Positions 1 to 8,601 of a stretch of DNA of 64,000 nt are shown here, piece by piece. How positions within the stretch are numbered: the first letter of the stretch is position 1; each line of letters starts with the position of its first letter. Origin of the DNA: JBDKVA01 sp039679375 (GTDB lineage Bacteria > Bacillota > Clostridia > Acetivibrionales > DTU013); the NCBI GenBank assembly GCA_039679375.1, contig JBDKVA010000176.1:62001-126000 (forward strand). Direction: 5' to 3'. Under the pieces are notes generated by a model. The model was given only the letters and a program-made list of their open reading frames with translations. It did not search any database and was not told where the DNA came from. Made by a program: the position numbers and the translations under genes.

Positions 1-244
1 CTTTTACAATACGGGAATAAAACGGATTTGCAATGTTGGGCAGCAGCGCCAGAATAAGCTTGCTTTCCGTGCGCCTCAAATTGCGCCCGAGAAGATTTGG
101 GCGGTAATCCAGCCTTTTTATCGCATCCTGCACTGCTTCATATGTGCCTTGCGCAACGGAGCTGCTCTTATTAATCACCCTTGAAACCGTAGCGACAGAA
201 ACGCCTGCAGCTTTTGCAACATCCTGTATGGTAGACTTCAGCAT
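1..244 (-). CDS. LacI/GalR-family transcriptional repressor, N-terminal part
   Basis: Only the first ~81 codons are in the window; the rest runs off the left edge. The minus-strand product begins MLKSTIQDVAKAAGVSVATV, the typical LacI/GalR helix-turn-helix, followed by the RVIN recognition segment and a YRPN hinge-helix region, then the start of the sugar-binding core. The ATG at 242-244 is preceded by a strong GGGGAGG ribosome binding site. Family members repress carbohydrate-use genes and release DNA on binding a sugar or phosphosugar. The effector-binding domain is not visible, so the ligand is unknown. Two LacI-type palindromes lie directly upstream, which suggests autoregulation. Confidence 0.93.
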   Translation of the reverse strand, partial: MLKSTIQDVAKAAGVSVATVSRVINKSSSVAQGTYEAVQDAIKRLDYRPNLLGRNLRRTESKLILALLPNIANPFYSRIVK

Positions 245-255
245 TTTTCCTCCCC

Positions 256-269
256 TGTAACCGTTTACA
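256..269. promoter_or_regulatory. LacI-family operator O1
   Basis: TGTAACCGTTTACA is a nearly perfect palindrome with the central CG and TGTAA/TTACA half-sites typical of LacI/GalR operators. It sits 12 bp before the repressor start codon, overlapping the leader, so binding should block the repressor's own expression. Confidence 0.75.
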
Positions 270-320
270 ATAATTAGATGCTTATTTATATGCAACACTC
301 ATCTATTTATGATGCAATGA

Positions 321-334
321 TGTAAACGATTACA
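321..334. promoter_or_regulatory. LacI-family operator O2
   Basis: TGTAAACGATTACA has the same half-sites as the copy at 256-269, with a centre-to-centre distance of 65 bp (about six helical turns). The pair fits cooperative or looped binding by a tetrameric or bridging LacI-family repressor. It could also be an operator for a promoter of the repressor gene. Confidence 0.7.
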
Positions 335-374
335 TTAATATTTTACTACCGTCAAAAAAGAAATGCAATAGTAA

Positions 375-464
375 CTTATTGCCGCGAAAATACAATAAAA
401 ACAAGAAAATAATTTCACATTCGCGGCAATAAGTATATTCGTTGGGTTGTGGGCGGTAGCCCAC
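375..464. repeat. Dispersed intergenic repeat, copy 1
   Basis: An inverted repeat CTTATTGCCGCGAA (375-388) / TTCGCGGCAATAAG (420-433) encloses an A-rich loop. It is followed by a second hairpin, GTGGGC-GGTA-GCCCAC (449-464). The same two-hairpin unit recurs at 25360-25451 with high identity in the same orientation. Both copies lie just downstream of a minus-strand stop codon. This looks like a small non-coding, possibly MITE-like or terminator-like repeat. No open reading frame in it is credible. Confidence 0.75.
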
Positions 465-483
465 ATTGGAATTGAATACAAAT

Positions 484-570
484 ATATTTGTAGAGGCGAC
501 CGGCGGGCAACCATATTTGTAGGGGCGACCGGCAGAAATCCATATTTGTAGGGGCGACCAATGGTCGCCC
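484..570. repeat. Three 29-bp tandem repeats ending in a hairpin
   Basis: Three units beginning ATATTTGTAGRGGCGACC start at 484, 513 and 542, exactly 29 bp apart, and diverge in their last bases. The third unit closes with the perfect hairpin GGGCGACC-AAT-GGTCGCCC (552-570), which abuts the stop codon of the next minus-strand gene. It may act as a transcription terminator or be the end of a small repeat element. There are no spacers, so it is not a CRISPR array. Confidence 0.7.
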
Positions 571-2031
571 TTATTCAGGTTGAAGCGCACGACGGTTCCT
601 CAGCCACTTTACCGCTGATACCGCCTTTACGGCGAGGTATGTCAGTCCTGATGCAAACAGCATGTCAAAGCTTACATTGAATAAAAACAGGTGCTTGCTG
701 AGATCCGCCTCTCCGTCGCCAAGAATGGGAAGGACAAACTGCATCATTCCTGTCAATACGACGGCCCCCATGAACTCTGCAAAAAAGCGCCCTTTGTGGT
801 CGGCCGCCCTCTTGTGCTCATAGATCAATATAATCAGGGCAATGGCAAAAAAAACACATATAAAGGACAACGTGTGCGGCAGCGCTTTCATTTTAAAGTC
901 GCTCCAGAAACCAAAGGCATTCGTCGTCTGTTTATATGTGATGCCGGGGTATTTTTCGTAATTGCCAAAGCCCTGCTTGAGCTTGAACCCATTTTTCGCC
1001 GCCAACTCCAGTTTTTTGATCAAACGCCCCGGATACTTCAGATAAAAAGCTGCCACACCGGCATAACCAACCCTGTCATACAGCATTTCCCTGAACTCCG
1101 GGGTTCGAATGTCGACGGGATACTCATCCATAAAATAATTTGTTCCCGCAAGTACGGACAGCGACGGGTCAAACCCCAATTCCACAAGATCCTTCGCCGG
1201 ATCAGGAGAGTCTTTTAAAATTCCGTAAAATACCGTCTGGTATTTATTGCAGACCTTGATATCCTTCGAAACACTTAAATAGCAGGTAAGGGAAACAAGC
1301 GCCACCAACGCCGCCGAAACAAGCGAAATGATTTTCCACGGTCTATCCCCTCTCAGCCGGACAAGCCTAATACAAAGCAAGGCCATCAATAGCCCGGCAG
1401 GAGCGTTTTGCACCTTGGCTCCCGCAAAGAAAAATGCGCCGGCGCAAAACAAAGCCGTCATCCATATGGCCGGTTTCTCGGAAGCGGCCAAAGTAGCCGC
1501 TATTCCCGCCATGAGCAGAAGAAACACCAGCGTTACCGGCTCGCCGTACAGTGAATTGAAATAGGAAGTGTACCCTATGTCGCAGAAAATAAGCATGGCA
1601 AGGGAAATGGGAATCAACGCAAATAAGCCTGTGGATTTGCGGCTGCTTTTTGCCATAAAAAAAAGCGCAGCTGCAAGTATCAAAATGTATAGAAATGCAA
1701 GAAACCGGATATCAAAAAAAGCGGTTCCCGATAATGATTTGCAGACGTAAACGGCCAGCCATACCAACGGAAGCTCCGTAGAAAGATACCGTCCGCCAAA
1801 AGGCACCGAATACCCAATGCCATAAAGCCTGTTTACAAAACCGAAATACCGGTCTTCCGGGTTATCCGACAGATAATGGAGTCCGGCCGAATTCATGATC
1901 CTCGCAAAATCCCCATTGTCAGCCACACCCCTTACCGGCCTGGTCAGCAAAAGGGAGGACAGAAGGACAAGAATTACACCGGCAACTGCAAACTCCATTC
2001 TGAACTCCCATGGCTTTTTTATATTCATCAT
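571..2031 (-). CDS. Polytopic membrane protein of unknown function (GT-C-like architecture)
   Basis: A 486-residue protein with a short cytoplasmic N-terminus, a first membrane helix at about residues 11-30, then an extracellular acidic loop containing ADNGDF (about 37-42), followed by roughly ten more hydrophobic segments and a positively charged C-terminus. This plan of one helix, an acidic loop, then many helices resembles GT-C-type lipid-linked-sugar glycosyltransferases, but I do not recognise a specific family and no catalytic motif is certain. GGGAG lies upstream of two adjacent ATG codons, and the second (2028) has the better spacing. It stands alone between repeats and the exporter operon, with 148 bp separating it from the upstream ABC gene. 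Confidence 0.6.
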   Translation of the reverse strand: MMNIKKPWEFRMEFAVAGVILVLLSSLLLTRPVRGVADNGDFARIMNSAGLHYLSDNPEDRYFGFVNRLYGIGYSVPFGGRYLSTELPLVWLAVYVCKSLSGTAFFDIRFLAFLYILILAAALFFMAKSSRKSTGLFALIPISLAMLIFCDIGYTSYFNSLYGEPVTLVFLLLMAGIAATLAASEKPAIWMTALFCAGAFFFAGAKVQNAPAGLLMALLCIRLVRLRGDRPWKIISLVSAALVALVSLTCYLSVSKDIKVCNKYQTVFYGILKDSPDPAKDLVELGFDPSLSVLAGTNYFMDEYPVDIRTPEFREMLYDRVGYAGVAAFYLKYPGRLIKKLELAAKNGFKLKQGFGNYEKYPGITYKQTTNAFGFWSDFKMKALPHTLSFICVFFAIALIILIYEHKRAADHKGRFFAEFMGAVVLTGMMQFVLPILGDGEADLSKHLFLFNVSFDMLFASGLTYLAVKAVSAVKWLRNRRALQPE

Positions 2032-2179
2032 CCGCTCCCTGCATATAATCGAAATTATCAGACTGCTGCATTATATGCCGTACAAATACTGCCGGAAACA
2101 ATGCCTGCCTGTATCTCTATTTTTTCTATATATGCAGAAAGTATTCAGGACAGCGGTAAATATTTCCGGATTATCCTTA

Positions 2180-4546
2180 TCACACCGCTTCCGAATCCAG
2201 ATTTGCGCCGGTAAACTGGCTGTTGTAAAGGTCCGCGTAGAAGCCTCCCTTTGCCAGCAATTCCTTGTGTCTGCCCTGTTCAATGATCGTACCATGATTC
2301 ATGACCAGTATCAGCTCTGCATCCCTGATCGTTGACAGTCTGTGTGCGATGACAAAACTCGTCCTGTCCCTCATCAGATTGACCATAGCTTTTTGGATCA
2401 GCAACTCGGTTCGGGTATCTACACTGCTGGTGGCCTCATCCAGTATCAGTATCGCCGGGTCCGCAAGGATGGCGCGGGCAATGGTCAAAAGCTGCTTCTG
2501 TCCCTGGGATATATTGGTCGCTTCTTCGTTCAGCACCGTATCATACCCATCCGGAAGCGTCCTGATAAAATAGTCGGCATGCGCCGCTGTTGCCGCACGC
2601 ACGATATCATCCATGGATGCCCCCTCGCGGCCGTAAGCGATATTGTCCCGGATCGTTCCGTTAAACAGCCAGGTATCCTGCAGCACCATACCAAACATGC
2701 CCCGGAGCGCATTCCGCTGAATATTTCTTATATCCACTCCGTCGATCATGATACTGCCTTTGTTTATTTCATAGAAACGCATTAAAAGATTGACCAGCGT
2801 CGTTTTACCGGCCCCGGTAGGACCTACGATTGCAATGGTGTCACCGCGTCTTAGCGACAGGTTCATGTTTGCGATAAGGGGTTCGTTCTCCGCATAGCTG
2901 AAGTCCATATGGTCAAAGCGCACGTCTCCCCTTGGATATTCCAGCATAACAGCATCTGCAGCATCCGGCGCCTCCTCCTGCTCGTCCAGCACCTCAAAAA
3001 CGCGTTCTGCGCAAGCTACGGTAGACTGAATGATGTTTGCAATATTCGCAGTCTGCACAATAGGCTGCGTAAAGGATCTGGAATACTGTATAAATGCAAT
3101 GATGTCACCCAGCCTGAGCCTGTTCTGGGTCATCCAGATACCTCCGAAGACGCATATCAGGACATATCCGATATTGCTGACAAAATTCATCAGCGGGAAC
3201 ATGATGCCTGATACAAACTGCGCCTTCCAGCCCGCCTCATAAAGTCTGTCATTCACGCTCTCAAATTCTTCGATCGATTCACTTTCATGGCCGAATGCCT
3301 TTACGACCTTATGGCCTGCATACATTTCCTCAACATGGCCGCTGAGCTCACCAAGCTCCTTTTGTTGCGACGCAAAGAATTTCTGGGACTTTTTTGCGGC
3401 AAAAGCTGTCGTCAATACATATAAAGGCAGCGTCGCCATGACGATCAATGTCAGCATCGGGCTTGTTACAAGCATCATGACGATATAGCCGACGATCTGG
3501 ATCATCGCCGTAATCATCTGTGTTATACTCTGCTGCAAGGTATTGGATATGGAATCGACATCGTTTGTTACCCTGCTCAATATCTCTCCGTGTGTTTTGG
3601 AATCATAATACTTGAGCGGGAGCCTGGCGAGTTTTGTATCCACGTCCTTACGCAGCTGGTAGGAGGTTCTTTGCGCTACCGTTGACATGACCCATTGTGT
3701 AATAAACTGGAATGATGAACTCAGGATGTATATTGTTATTAAAATTATAATGATCTGAAGTATATATTTAAAATCAATTTTTCCGCCCGTCTCGCGGATC
3801 GCCCTCAGTCCGTCATTGATCTGCTCCTGCGTGAATTTCCCGGGCTGCATTGCCTGTTCCGAATCCTGCTGCATAAAAGGCATTTTTTCAGCAAGAGCCA
3901 TCATTTTCGCAGCAATATCCGCTTTCTGTTCAGAGTTTTCAACCTCATCGAGCATAGGCAACGCCATAAATTCCCGTACTGCTTCCATTTCTTCCGGCGT
4001 CATTTGAAAAGCAGCATTGTTTGCCCCGTTTGCGCCCTGACCGGCAGTACCTGCGCCCTGCCCCGCGCCGGATGGCTGCCCTCCTGAACCGGATGTCCGG
4101 CCGGGGATCAGTCCTTTCATCTGCTCGTTCATCTTCTCAGCAGCCTGCTTTTGAATTTTTGACATTTCATTAAGCATTGTCCTGGCCATATATCCGTCCG
4201 TCAGCTTATTGACCGCTTTGGATTGCACCTTTGGCGAAGCTATCGCAAACACTGTACTAACAACAGCGCATATGAACACGATGGCAAGGTTCACGCGGAA
4301 AGGTTTCAAATAGCCAAGCAGCCTTTTTAATGTGCCTTTAAAGTCCTTCGGTTTCTCCACCGGCCGACCAAAACCTCCGGGTCCATGCCCTCCGCCTGGT
4401 CCGCCGAAAGGTCCGCGCCCGTTAACTCCTTTAGAGCCGGTGCGTCCCCTCGCCCCCTTCGTATTCTCCGAATTACCCGATCCGCCCTGGCCGTCCGGTC
4501 CCAGCTTCTTGGATTCCATACTATTGAATCTATTTCCTGAACTCAT
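2180..4546 (-). CDS. ABC multidrug exporter half-transporter, catalytic-site subunit
   Basis: A 788-residue fused membrane and ATPase subunit of a heterodimeric type IV ABC exporter. The start chosen is the ATG at 4544-4546, preceded by AGGAGG; it overlaps the upstream partner's stop by 4 bp (ATGA), implying translational coupling. Residues 1-70 are Gly/Pro-rich. The first membrane helix (~83-103) is followed by an unusually long extracellular insert (~125-258), rich in Gly, Ala, Gln and Met, before helix 2. The nucleotide-binding domain has Walker A GPTGAGKTT (575-583), the atypical signature NISQGQ (678-683) and Walker B ILILDE with the catalytic Glu704. It complements the partner, which has a normal signature but lacks the Glu. 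The likely role is MarR-controlled efflux of drugs or amphiphiles; the substrate is unknown. Confidence 0.92.
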   Translation of the reverse strand: MSSGNRFNSMESKKLGPDGQGGSGNSENTKGARGRTGSKGVNGRGPFGGPGGGHGPGGFGRPVEKPKDFKGTLKRLLGYLKPFRVNLAIVFICAVVSTVFAIASPKVQSKAVNKLTDGYMARTMLNEMSKIQKQAAEKMNEQMKGLIPGRTSGSGGQPSGAGQGAGTAGQGANGANNAAFQMTPEEMEAVREFMALPMLDEVENSEQKADIAAKMMALAEKMPFMQQDSEQAMQPGKFTQEQINDGLRAIRETGGKIDFKYILQIIIILITIYILSSSFQFITQWVMSTVAQRTSYQLRKDVDTKLARLPLKYYDSKTHGEILSRVTNDVDSISNTLQQSITQMITAMIQIVGYIVMMLVTSPMLTLIVMATLPLYVLTTAFAAKKSQKFFASQQKELGELSGHVEEMYAGHKVVKAFGHESESIEEFESVNDRLYEAGWKAQFVSGIMFPLMNFVSNIGYVLICVFGGIWMTQNRLRLGDIIAFIQYSRSFTQPIVQTANIANIIQSTVACAERVFEVLDEQEEAPDAADAVMLEYPRGDVRFDHMDFSYAENEPLIANMNLSLRRGDTIAIVGPTGAGKTTLVNLLMRFYEINKGSIMIDGVDIRNIQRNALRGMFGMVLQDTWLFNGTIRDNIAYGREGASMDDIVRAATAAHADYFIRTLPDGYDTVLNEEATNISQGQKQLLTIARAILADPAILILDEATSSVDTRTELLIQKAMVNLMRDRTSFVIAHRLSTIRDAELILVMNHGTIIEQGRHKELLAKGGFYADLYNSQFTGANLDSEAV

Positions 4547-6270
4547 GCGATTTCCTCCTCTGAAAGCTGTGAAGTGACAATTTCCCGGTATACGCTGCAA
4601 TTGCCCATCAGTTCCCGGTGTGTCCCCATCCCTGCTATCTGCCCGTTATCCAGCACAATGATACGGTCCGCATCCATTACTGTGCCAACCCTCTGCGCTA
4701 CGATCAATACCGTAGCATCACCGATTTCCTTCTTCAGAGCCGCCCTTAACTTGGCATCCGTTTTGAAGTCCAGAGCTGAAAAACTATCGTCAAACACATA
4801 TACTTCCGGTCTTCTGACCAGCGCTCTCGCAATGGAAAGCCTCTGTTTCTGGCCGCCGGAAACATTCGTGCCGCCCTGCGCAAGCACATGGCCCATACCA
4901 TCTTCCATGCCGTTGATGAAATCCGTTGCCTGTGCGACTTCTGCAGCATGCAGGACCTCCTCGTCCGTTGCGTCGCTTTTGCCGTACCTTATATTTTCAC
5001 TGATAGTGCCTGTAAACAGAATCGCTTTCTGAGGTACAAAACCGATTTTCGCCCTCAGTGCCTGCTGTGACATATCGCGTACATCGATCCCGTCGATCAG
5101 GACGCTGCCGCCCTGTACGTCATAAAAGCGCGGGATCAGGTTTACCAGCGTAGATTTCCCCGAACCGGTACTGCCGATGATCGCAGTGATCTCGCCCGGT
5201 TTTGCGCTGAAGGAAATATTGGTAAGTGCCGGCTTCTCTGCGCCATGATAGCTGAAAGTGACATCCCTGAACTCTAAATATCCCCTTGCTGAATCATTCG
5301 CTTTTGCGCTTTGCGGGTCAACAATTTCAGGCTTCGTTTCAAGAACTTCGTTGATCCTGACGGCAGCCGCCTGTGCCCTCGGTACCATGATAAACATCAC
5401 AGCCACCATAATCATGGAGAACATTATCTGCATGGCATACTGGATAAAGGCGAACAGTGCGCCGATATTCATCGCTCCGCTATCGATCCGTACAATGCCG
5501 AACCACAGTATCGATATCACTGTGAAATTCATAATGAGCATAATGGACGGCAACATAAACGCCATGATCCTGTTTACCCTGATATAGGTATTTGTCAGGT
5601 CCGCATTGGCGTTTTCAAACCGTTCCTTTTCGTGATCCATCCGGTTAAAAGCCCGGATAACCCTTATTCCCGTCAGCTTTTCGCGCAGTACAAGGTTAAT
5701 CCTGTCCACCTTCTTCTGCATCTGTTTGAATAGCGGGATGACTTTCCTTGCAATAAATACAACAACGCCCATAAGTACCGGAAGAGCAACTACGAGCACC
5801 AGCGTAAGAGGCTTATCCTCCGACAGCGCCATAATAACGCCGCCCACTGCCGTGATAGGCGCTCCGATCAGCATCCGCATGGACATCATTGTAACCATCT
5901 GTACTTGTGTGACGTCATTTGTCGTTCTTGTAATCAGTGTCGCAGTTCCGATTTTATCGAATTCATTCAGAGAAAAGCTTTCAACCTGCCTGAACACTTT
6001 ATTTCTGAGTATCCTGCCAAAATTGCCGCTGATTTTGGAGGATAGAAAGCTCACCATAAGGGCACACAGAACACCTCCGCCTGCCACTAGCAGCATAAAA
6101 CCGCCGGTTTTCAGTATATAGCGGGTATCACCACTCATTACGCCGTTATTGATGATGTCGGACATCAATGTAGGCAGATACAGATCCGCCATTGTTTGAA
6201 AAAACACCAGTACCAGCACAACGGCTATTTGCAAGGCATAAGGCTTTAAAAACCTGAATAATTTCAACAT
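4543..6270 (-). CDS. ABC multidrug exporter half-transporter, degenerate-site subunit
   Basis: A 575-residue ABC exporter subunit: six membrane helices in residues 1-310, then the nucleotide-binding domain with Walker A GSTGSGKST (366-374), canonical signature VSGGQ (470-474) and Walker B YVFDD (491-495). The residue normally serving as catalytic Glu is Asp495, the hallmark of the degenerate site in heterodimeric exporters such as TM287/288 (family knowledge). It is the first exporter gene of an operon, 17 bp after the MarR regulator, and its stop overlaps the partner's start. Drug-inducible efflux is inferred from the regulator. Confidence 0.93.
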   Translation of the reverse strand: MLKLFRFLKPYALQIAVVLVLVFFQTMADLYLPTLMSDIINNGVMSGDTRYILKTGGFMLLVAGGGVLCALMVSFLSSKISGNFGRILRNKVFRQVESFSLNEFDKIGTATLITRTTNDVTQVQMVTMMSMRMLIGAPITAVGGVIMALSEDKPLTLVLVVALPVLMGVVVFIARKVIPLFKQMQKKVDRINLVLREKLTGIRVIRAFNRMDHEKERFENANADLTNTYIRVNRIMAFMLPSIMLIMNFTVISILWFGIVRIDSGAMNIGALFAFIQYAMQIMFSMIMVAVMFIMVPRAQAAAVRINEVLETKPEIVDPQSAKANDSARGYLEFRDVTFSYHGAEKPALTNISFSAKPGEITAIIGSTGSGKSTLVNLIPRFYDVQGGSVLIDGIDVRDMSQQALRAKIGFVPQKAILFTGTISENIRYGKSDATDEEVLHAAEVAQATDFINGMEDGMGHVLAQGGTNVSGGQKQRLSIARALVRRPEVYVFDDSFSALDFKTDAKLRAALKKEIGDATVLIVAQRVGTVMDADRIIVLDNGQIAGMGTHRELMGNCSVYREIVTSQLSEEEIA

Positions 6271-6287
6271 GGAAGTATCAACTCTCC

Positions 6288-6737
6288 TTATTTTTTAGAT
6301 AAAAGTTCCTTAAGAATCTTCAGACCTTCAATGATCTTATCATACTCCTCTTTTGTTCCTCTCCCGGAAATAAGGCTTTCCATAATACCTTCAATTTTTT
6401 GGTGGATCTCCGATTTCATATCACACGATTTTGATGACAGGCTTATAAATACGACCCTTTTATCCTTCTCACTCCTTAAGCGTTTTACTATTCCGTGCTT
6501 TTCAAGCCTGTCGATCATCCCGGATATCGTACTGTTATTGAGGCCCATTTCCCTGCTTAGATCACTTACCTTCATTTTGCCATGTTTTTTAAGAAGGCTT
6601 ATCAATAAACACTGGGATGGTGTAATTCCGGGCAAGCCGACGTGTTCCATCTCTTTAACTATACAGTGCTTTACCAAAACGCCAATTTCCTTGATTAATC
6701 TGGATACTTCCAGGCTCTGATTGAGATGTTCCATCAT
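6288..6737 (-). CDS. MarR-family transcriptional repressor
   Basis: A 149-residue winged-helix regulator. The central stretch includes GITPSQCLLI, VSDLSREMGLNNSTISGMID (recognition helix region) and the DKRVVFISL wing, all typical of MarR/SlyA proteins. AGGAGG precedes two adjacent ATG codons. It is the first gene of an operon with the two ABC exporter subunits, the usual arrangement in which MarR represses its own operon and is released by the transported compound. A perfect palindrome abuts the -10 box of its promoter. The effector cannot be predicted. Confidence 0.93.
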   Translation of the reverse strand: MMEHLNQSLEVSRLIKEIGVLVKHCIVKEMEHVGLPGITPSQCLLISLLKKHGKMKVSDLSREMGLNNSTISGMIDRLEKHGIVKRLRSEKDKRVVFISLSSKSCDMKSEIHQKIEGIMESLISGRGTKEEYDKIIEGLKILKELLSKK

Positions 6738-6904
6738 CTGCCCTCCTTCTTGCCGAATTTAACGCATCATACCGGCGCAACAGGTCCATTCGTCTGTATA
6801 TCGCTATATGCGGCCTGTGGCTTGCAGGGTCAAGTCGCCTATAAGTCTTAAAGCGACTTGTTGCAGTGCAATCAATATTGCATGAATAAATATTTCGTAT
6901 CCGA
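6738..6904 (-). other. Structured 5' leader of the MarR-ABC operon
   Basis: About 180 nt separate the predicted transcription start from the MarR ATG. The leader contains a perfect 8-bp stem CAAGTCGC/GCGACTTG (6831-6838 with 6853-6860) and a 6-bp stem TGCAAT/ATTGCA (6867-6872 with 6877-6882). No known riboswitch class is recognised and no gene is seen. Confidence 0.4.
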
Positions 6905-6954
6905 ATATTTCGCACGCGAAATATATTATATTCTTAGATAATATCTGCTGTCAA
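6905..6954 (-). promoter_or_regulatory. MarR-exporter promoter with abutting operator
   Basis: On the minus strand, TTGACA (6949-6954), an 18-bp spacer and TATAAT (6925-6930) form a consensus sigma-A promoter. Immediately downstream is the perfect inverted repeat ATATTTCGC-GT-GCGAAATAT (6905-6924; 9-bp arms), which covers the expected start site. This is the likely MarR operator for autorepression of the operon. Confidence 0.85.
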
Positions 6955-7024
6955 GGCATAAGAGATGTAAATCTGAATACATTGCTGTTGTTCTGGACGA
7001 TTTACACCTTGCTGTTTTATTTCT

Positions 7025-7054
7025 TTGAAGTTTTCCGTTTTCATAGTATACTAT
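7025..7054 (+). promoter_or_regulatory. Promoter of the MATE gene with palindrome over the -10
   Basis: TTGAAG (7025-7030) and TATACT (7047-7052) with a 16-bp spacer make a plausible sigma-A promoter. The -10 lies inside the 12-bp palindrome ATAGTATACTAT (7043-7054), a possible operator. About 150 nt of leader follow. The 6955-7203 interval otherwise shows no gene. Confidence 0.5.
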
Positions 7055-7203
7055 ACATATTGTGTTTTTTACATACTACAGCGATACCTCATCGTTTTTT
7101 CGGTATTCCGCACCTTGTATAAAAATCACGAATGCTTTAATACGTCATTTATGCAAGGATATTTTATTAGTTTTCGCTGCAGTGTTAAATAGGGGGTACT
7201 CAG

Positions 7204-8595
7204 TTGCGGCGATTACTTTTCGGGAAAAAGCATGCAGATCAGGATGAAGATGAAAATATTTCCGGGCATATGCGTACAAGGATACTTTCCATAGCTGGTC
7301 CTGCCTTTGTAGAGCTTGTTATGTCTACTTTATTCGGTATGGTCGATATGATCATGGTCGGGCGGTTGAATTCAGCGGCAATCGCTTCCGTTGGGCTTAC
7401 CAACCAGCCGTTTATGCTTCTTTTGGCTGTTTTTGCAGCCGTCAACGTCGGCACCACCACGCTTGTAGCGTGGAATATCGGCGCCGGAAACAGGCAAAAG
7501 GCATCCCAAGTCGCAAGGCAGATTATTGTTTTAAATATCGTACTGGGAATCATCATGAGTACCATTGGAATCGTATTATCCCATCGCATCGTTTTATTCA
7601 TGGGGGCAAAAACCGACACAGTCAACAACGCGACGGTTTACTTCCGGATCGTTGCGGCTGGGTTGGTATTTCAGGCTCTCACGATGGGTATAACGGCAGC
7701 GCTGCGAGGCGCCGGAGAAACGAAGCTGCCCATGATGTACAACATTGGAAGCAACCTTCTGAATGTTTTCGGAAATTATATATTGATTTATGGGAAACTT
7801 GGATTACCGCAATTGGGAGTGGAAGGAGCTGCAATTTCAACAACCCTTTCCAGAGTTGTAGCTTGTTCCGTTGCGCTATTTATTTTATTCTCGAATAAGT
7901 CCTGTATATCAATCTCGTTAAAAGGCGGATATCGGCCTGATCCCGGCATCATCAAACAGGTCTTTTCCATCGGCATTCCAGCAGCAATGGAGCAATTTGT
8001 ACTGCAGGGCGGCCTTATGATTTTTGCTCGTACTGTCTCAAATCTGGGCACTTCGGAATTTGCCGCACATCAGATCGGTTTGAATATCAACGGACTCACT
8101 TTTGCGCCCAGCATGGCATTCGGCGTAGCGGCAACAACCCTGGTAGGCCAGAGTCTGGGGGCCAATGACGAAAAAACTGCTCAAAAGTACGCTAATGTTA
8201 TCCATCATATTGCCATAGCGGTAGCCTGCTTTGTGGGTCTTTGCTTTATTCTGTTCTCCCATCCGATGGCACGGCTTTATACAAAGGAACTGAATGTAGC
8301 AAATATGGCCGGTACGGTCCTTAAAATAGTCGCGCTGGCACTGCCCGGAATGTCAACGCAGCTTTCGCTTGCTGGTGCGCTGAGAGGAGCCGGTGATACA
8401 AAATTTCCGCTTTATGCGTCGGCTTTTGGAATATGGGGTGTCCGCGTAGTATTTGCGATTATTTTTGTCAATGTATTCCACTGGGGCCTGATCGGAGCAT
8501 GGATCGCCCTTCTGCTTGATCAGTACACGAGAGCCGCCATCGTGTTCCTGCGGTATCGTTCCGGCAAATGGAAGCACGTTAAGACACATTGCTGA
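7204..8595 (+). CDS. MATE-family multidrug/cation antiporter
   Basis: A 463-residue protein with about twelve membrane helices in two homologous halves, characteristic of Na+- or H+-coupled MATE efflux pumps of the NorM/DinF group. Visible family features are AGPAFVELV in the first helix, GTTTLVAWNIGAGN, the first-half RGAGETK loop and the second-half motif LRGAGDTKFPLYAS. The start is TTG at 7204, supported by AGGGGG seven bases upstream; an internal ATG at codon 23 lacks a good binding site. It diverges from the MarR-ABC operon, giving a small efflux cluster, and ends 6 bp before the convergent deacetylase. The substrate is unknown. Confidence 0.92.
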   Translation: MRRLLFGKKHADQDEDENISGHMRTRILSIAGPAFVELVMSTLFGMVDMIMVGRLNSAAIASVGLTNQPFMLLLAVFAAVNVGTTTLVAWNIGAGNRQKASQVARQIIVLNIVLGIIMSTIGIVLSHRIVLFMGAKTDTVNNATVYFRIVAAGLVFQALTMGITAALRGAGETKLPMMYNIGSNLLNVFGNYILIYGKLGLPQLGVEGAAISTTLSRVVACSVALFILFSNKSCISISLKGGYRPDPGIIKQVFSIGIPAAMEQFVLQGGLMIFARTVSNLGTSEFAAHQIGLNINGLTFAPSMAFGVAATTLVGQSLGANDEKTAQKYANVIHHIAIAVACFVGLCFILFSHPMARLYTKELNVANMAGTVLKIVALALPGMSTQLSLAGALRGAGDTKFPLYASAFGIWGVRVVFAIIFVNVFHWGLIGAWIALLLDQYTRAAIVFLRYRSGKWKHVKTHC

Positions 8596-8601
8596 TTCCA
8601 T

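Noticed and set aside
484..570. Possible CRISPR array
   Set aside because: The repeats are directly tandem at 29 bp with no spacers and no cas genes nearby.
330..590. An 86-codon minus-strand frame over the repeat region
   Set aside because: It consists of the repeats themselves and overlaps the end of the membrane-protein gene; no ribosome binding site.
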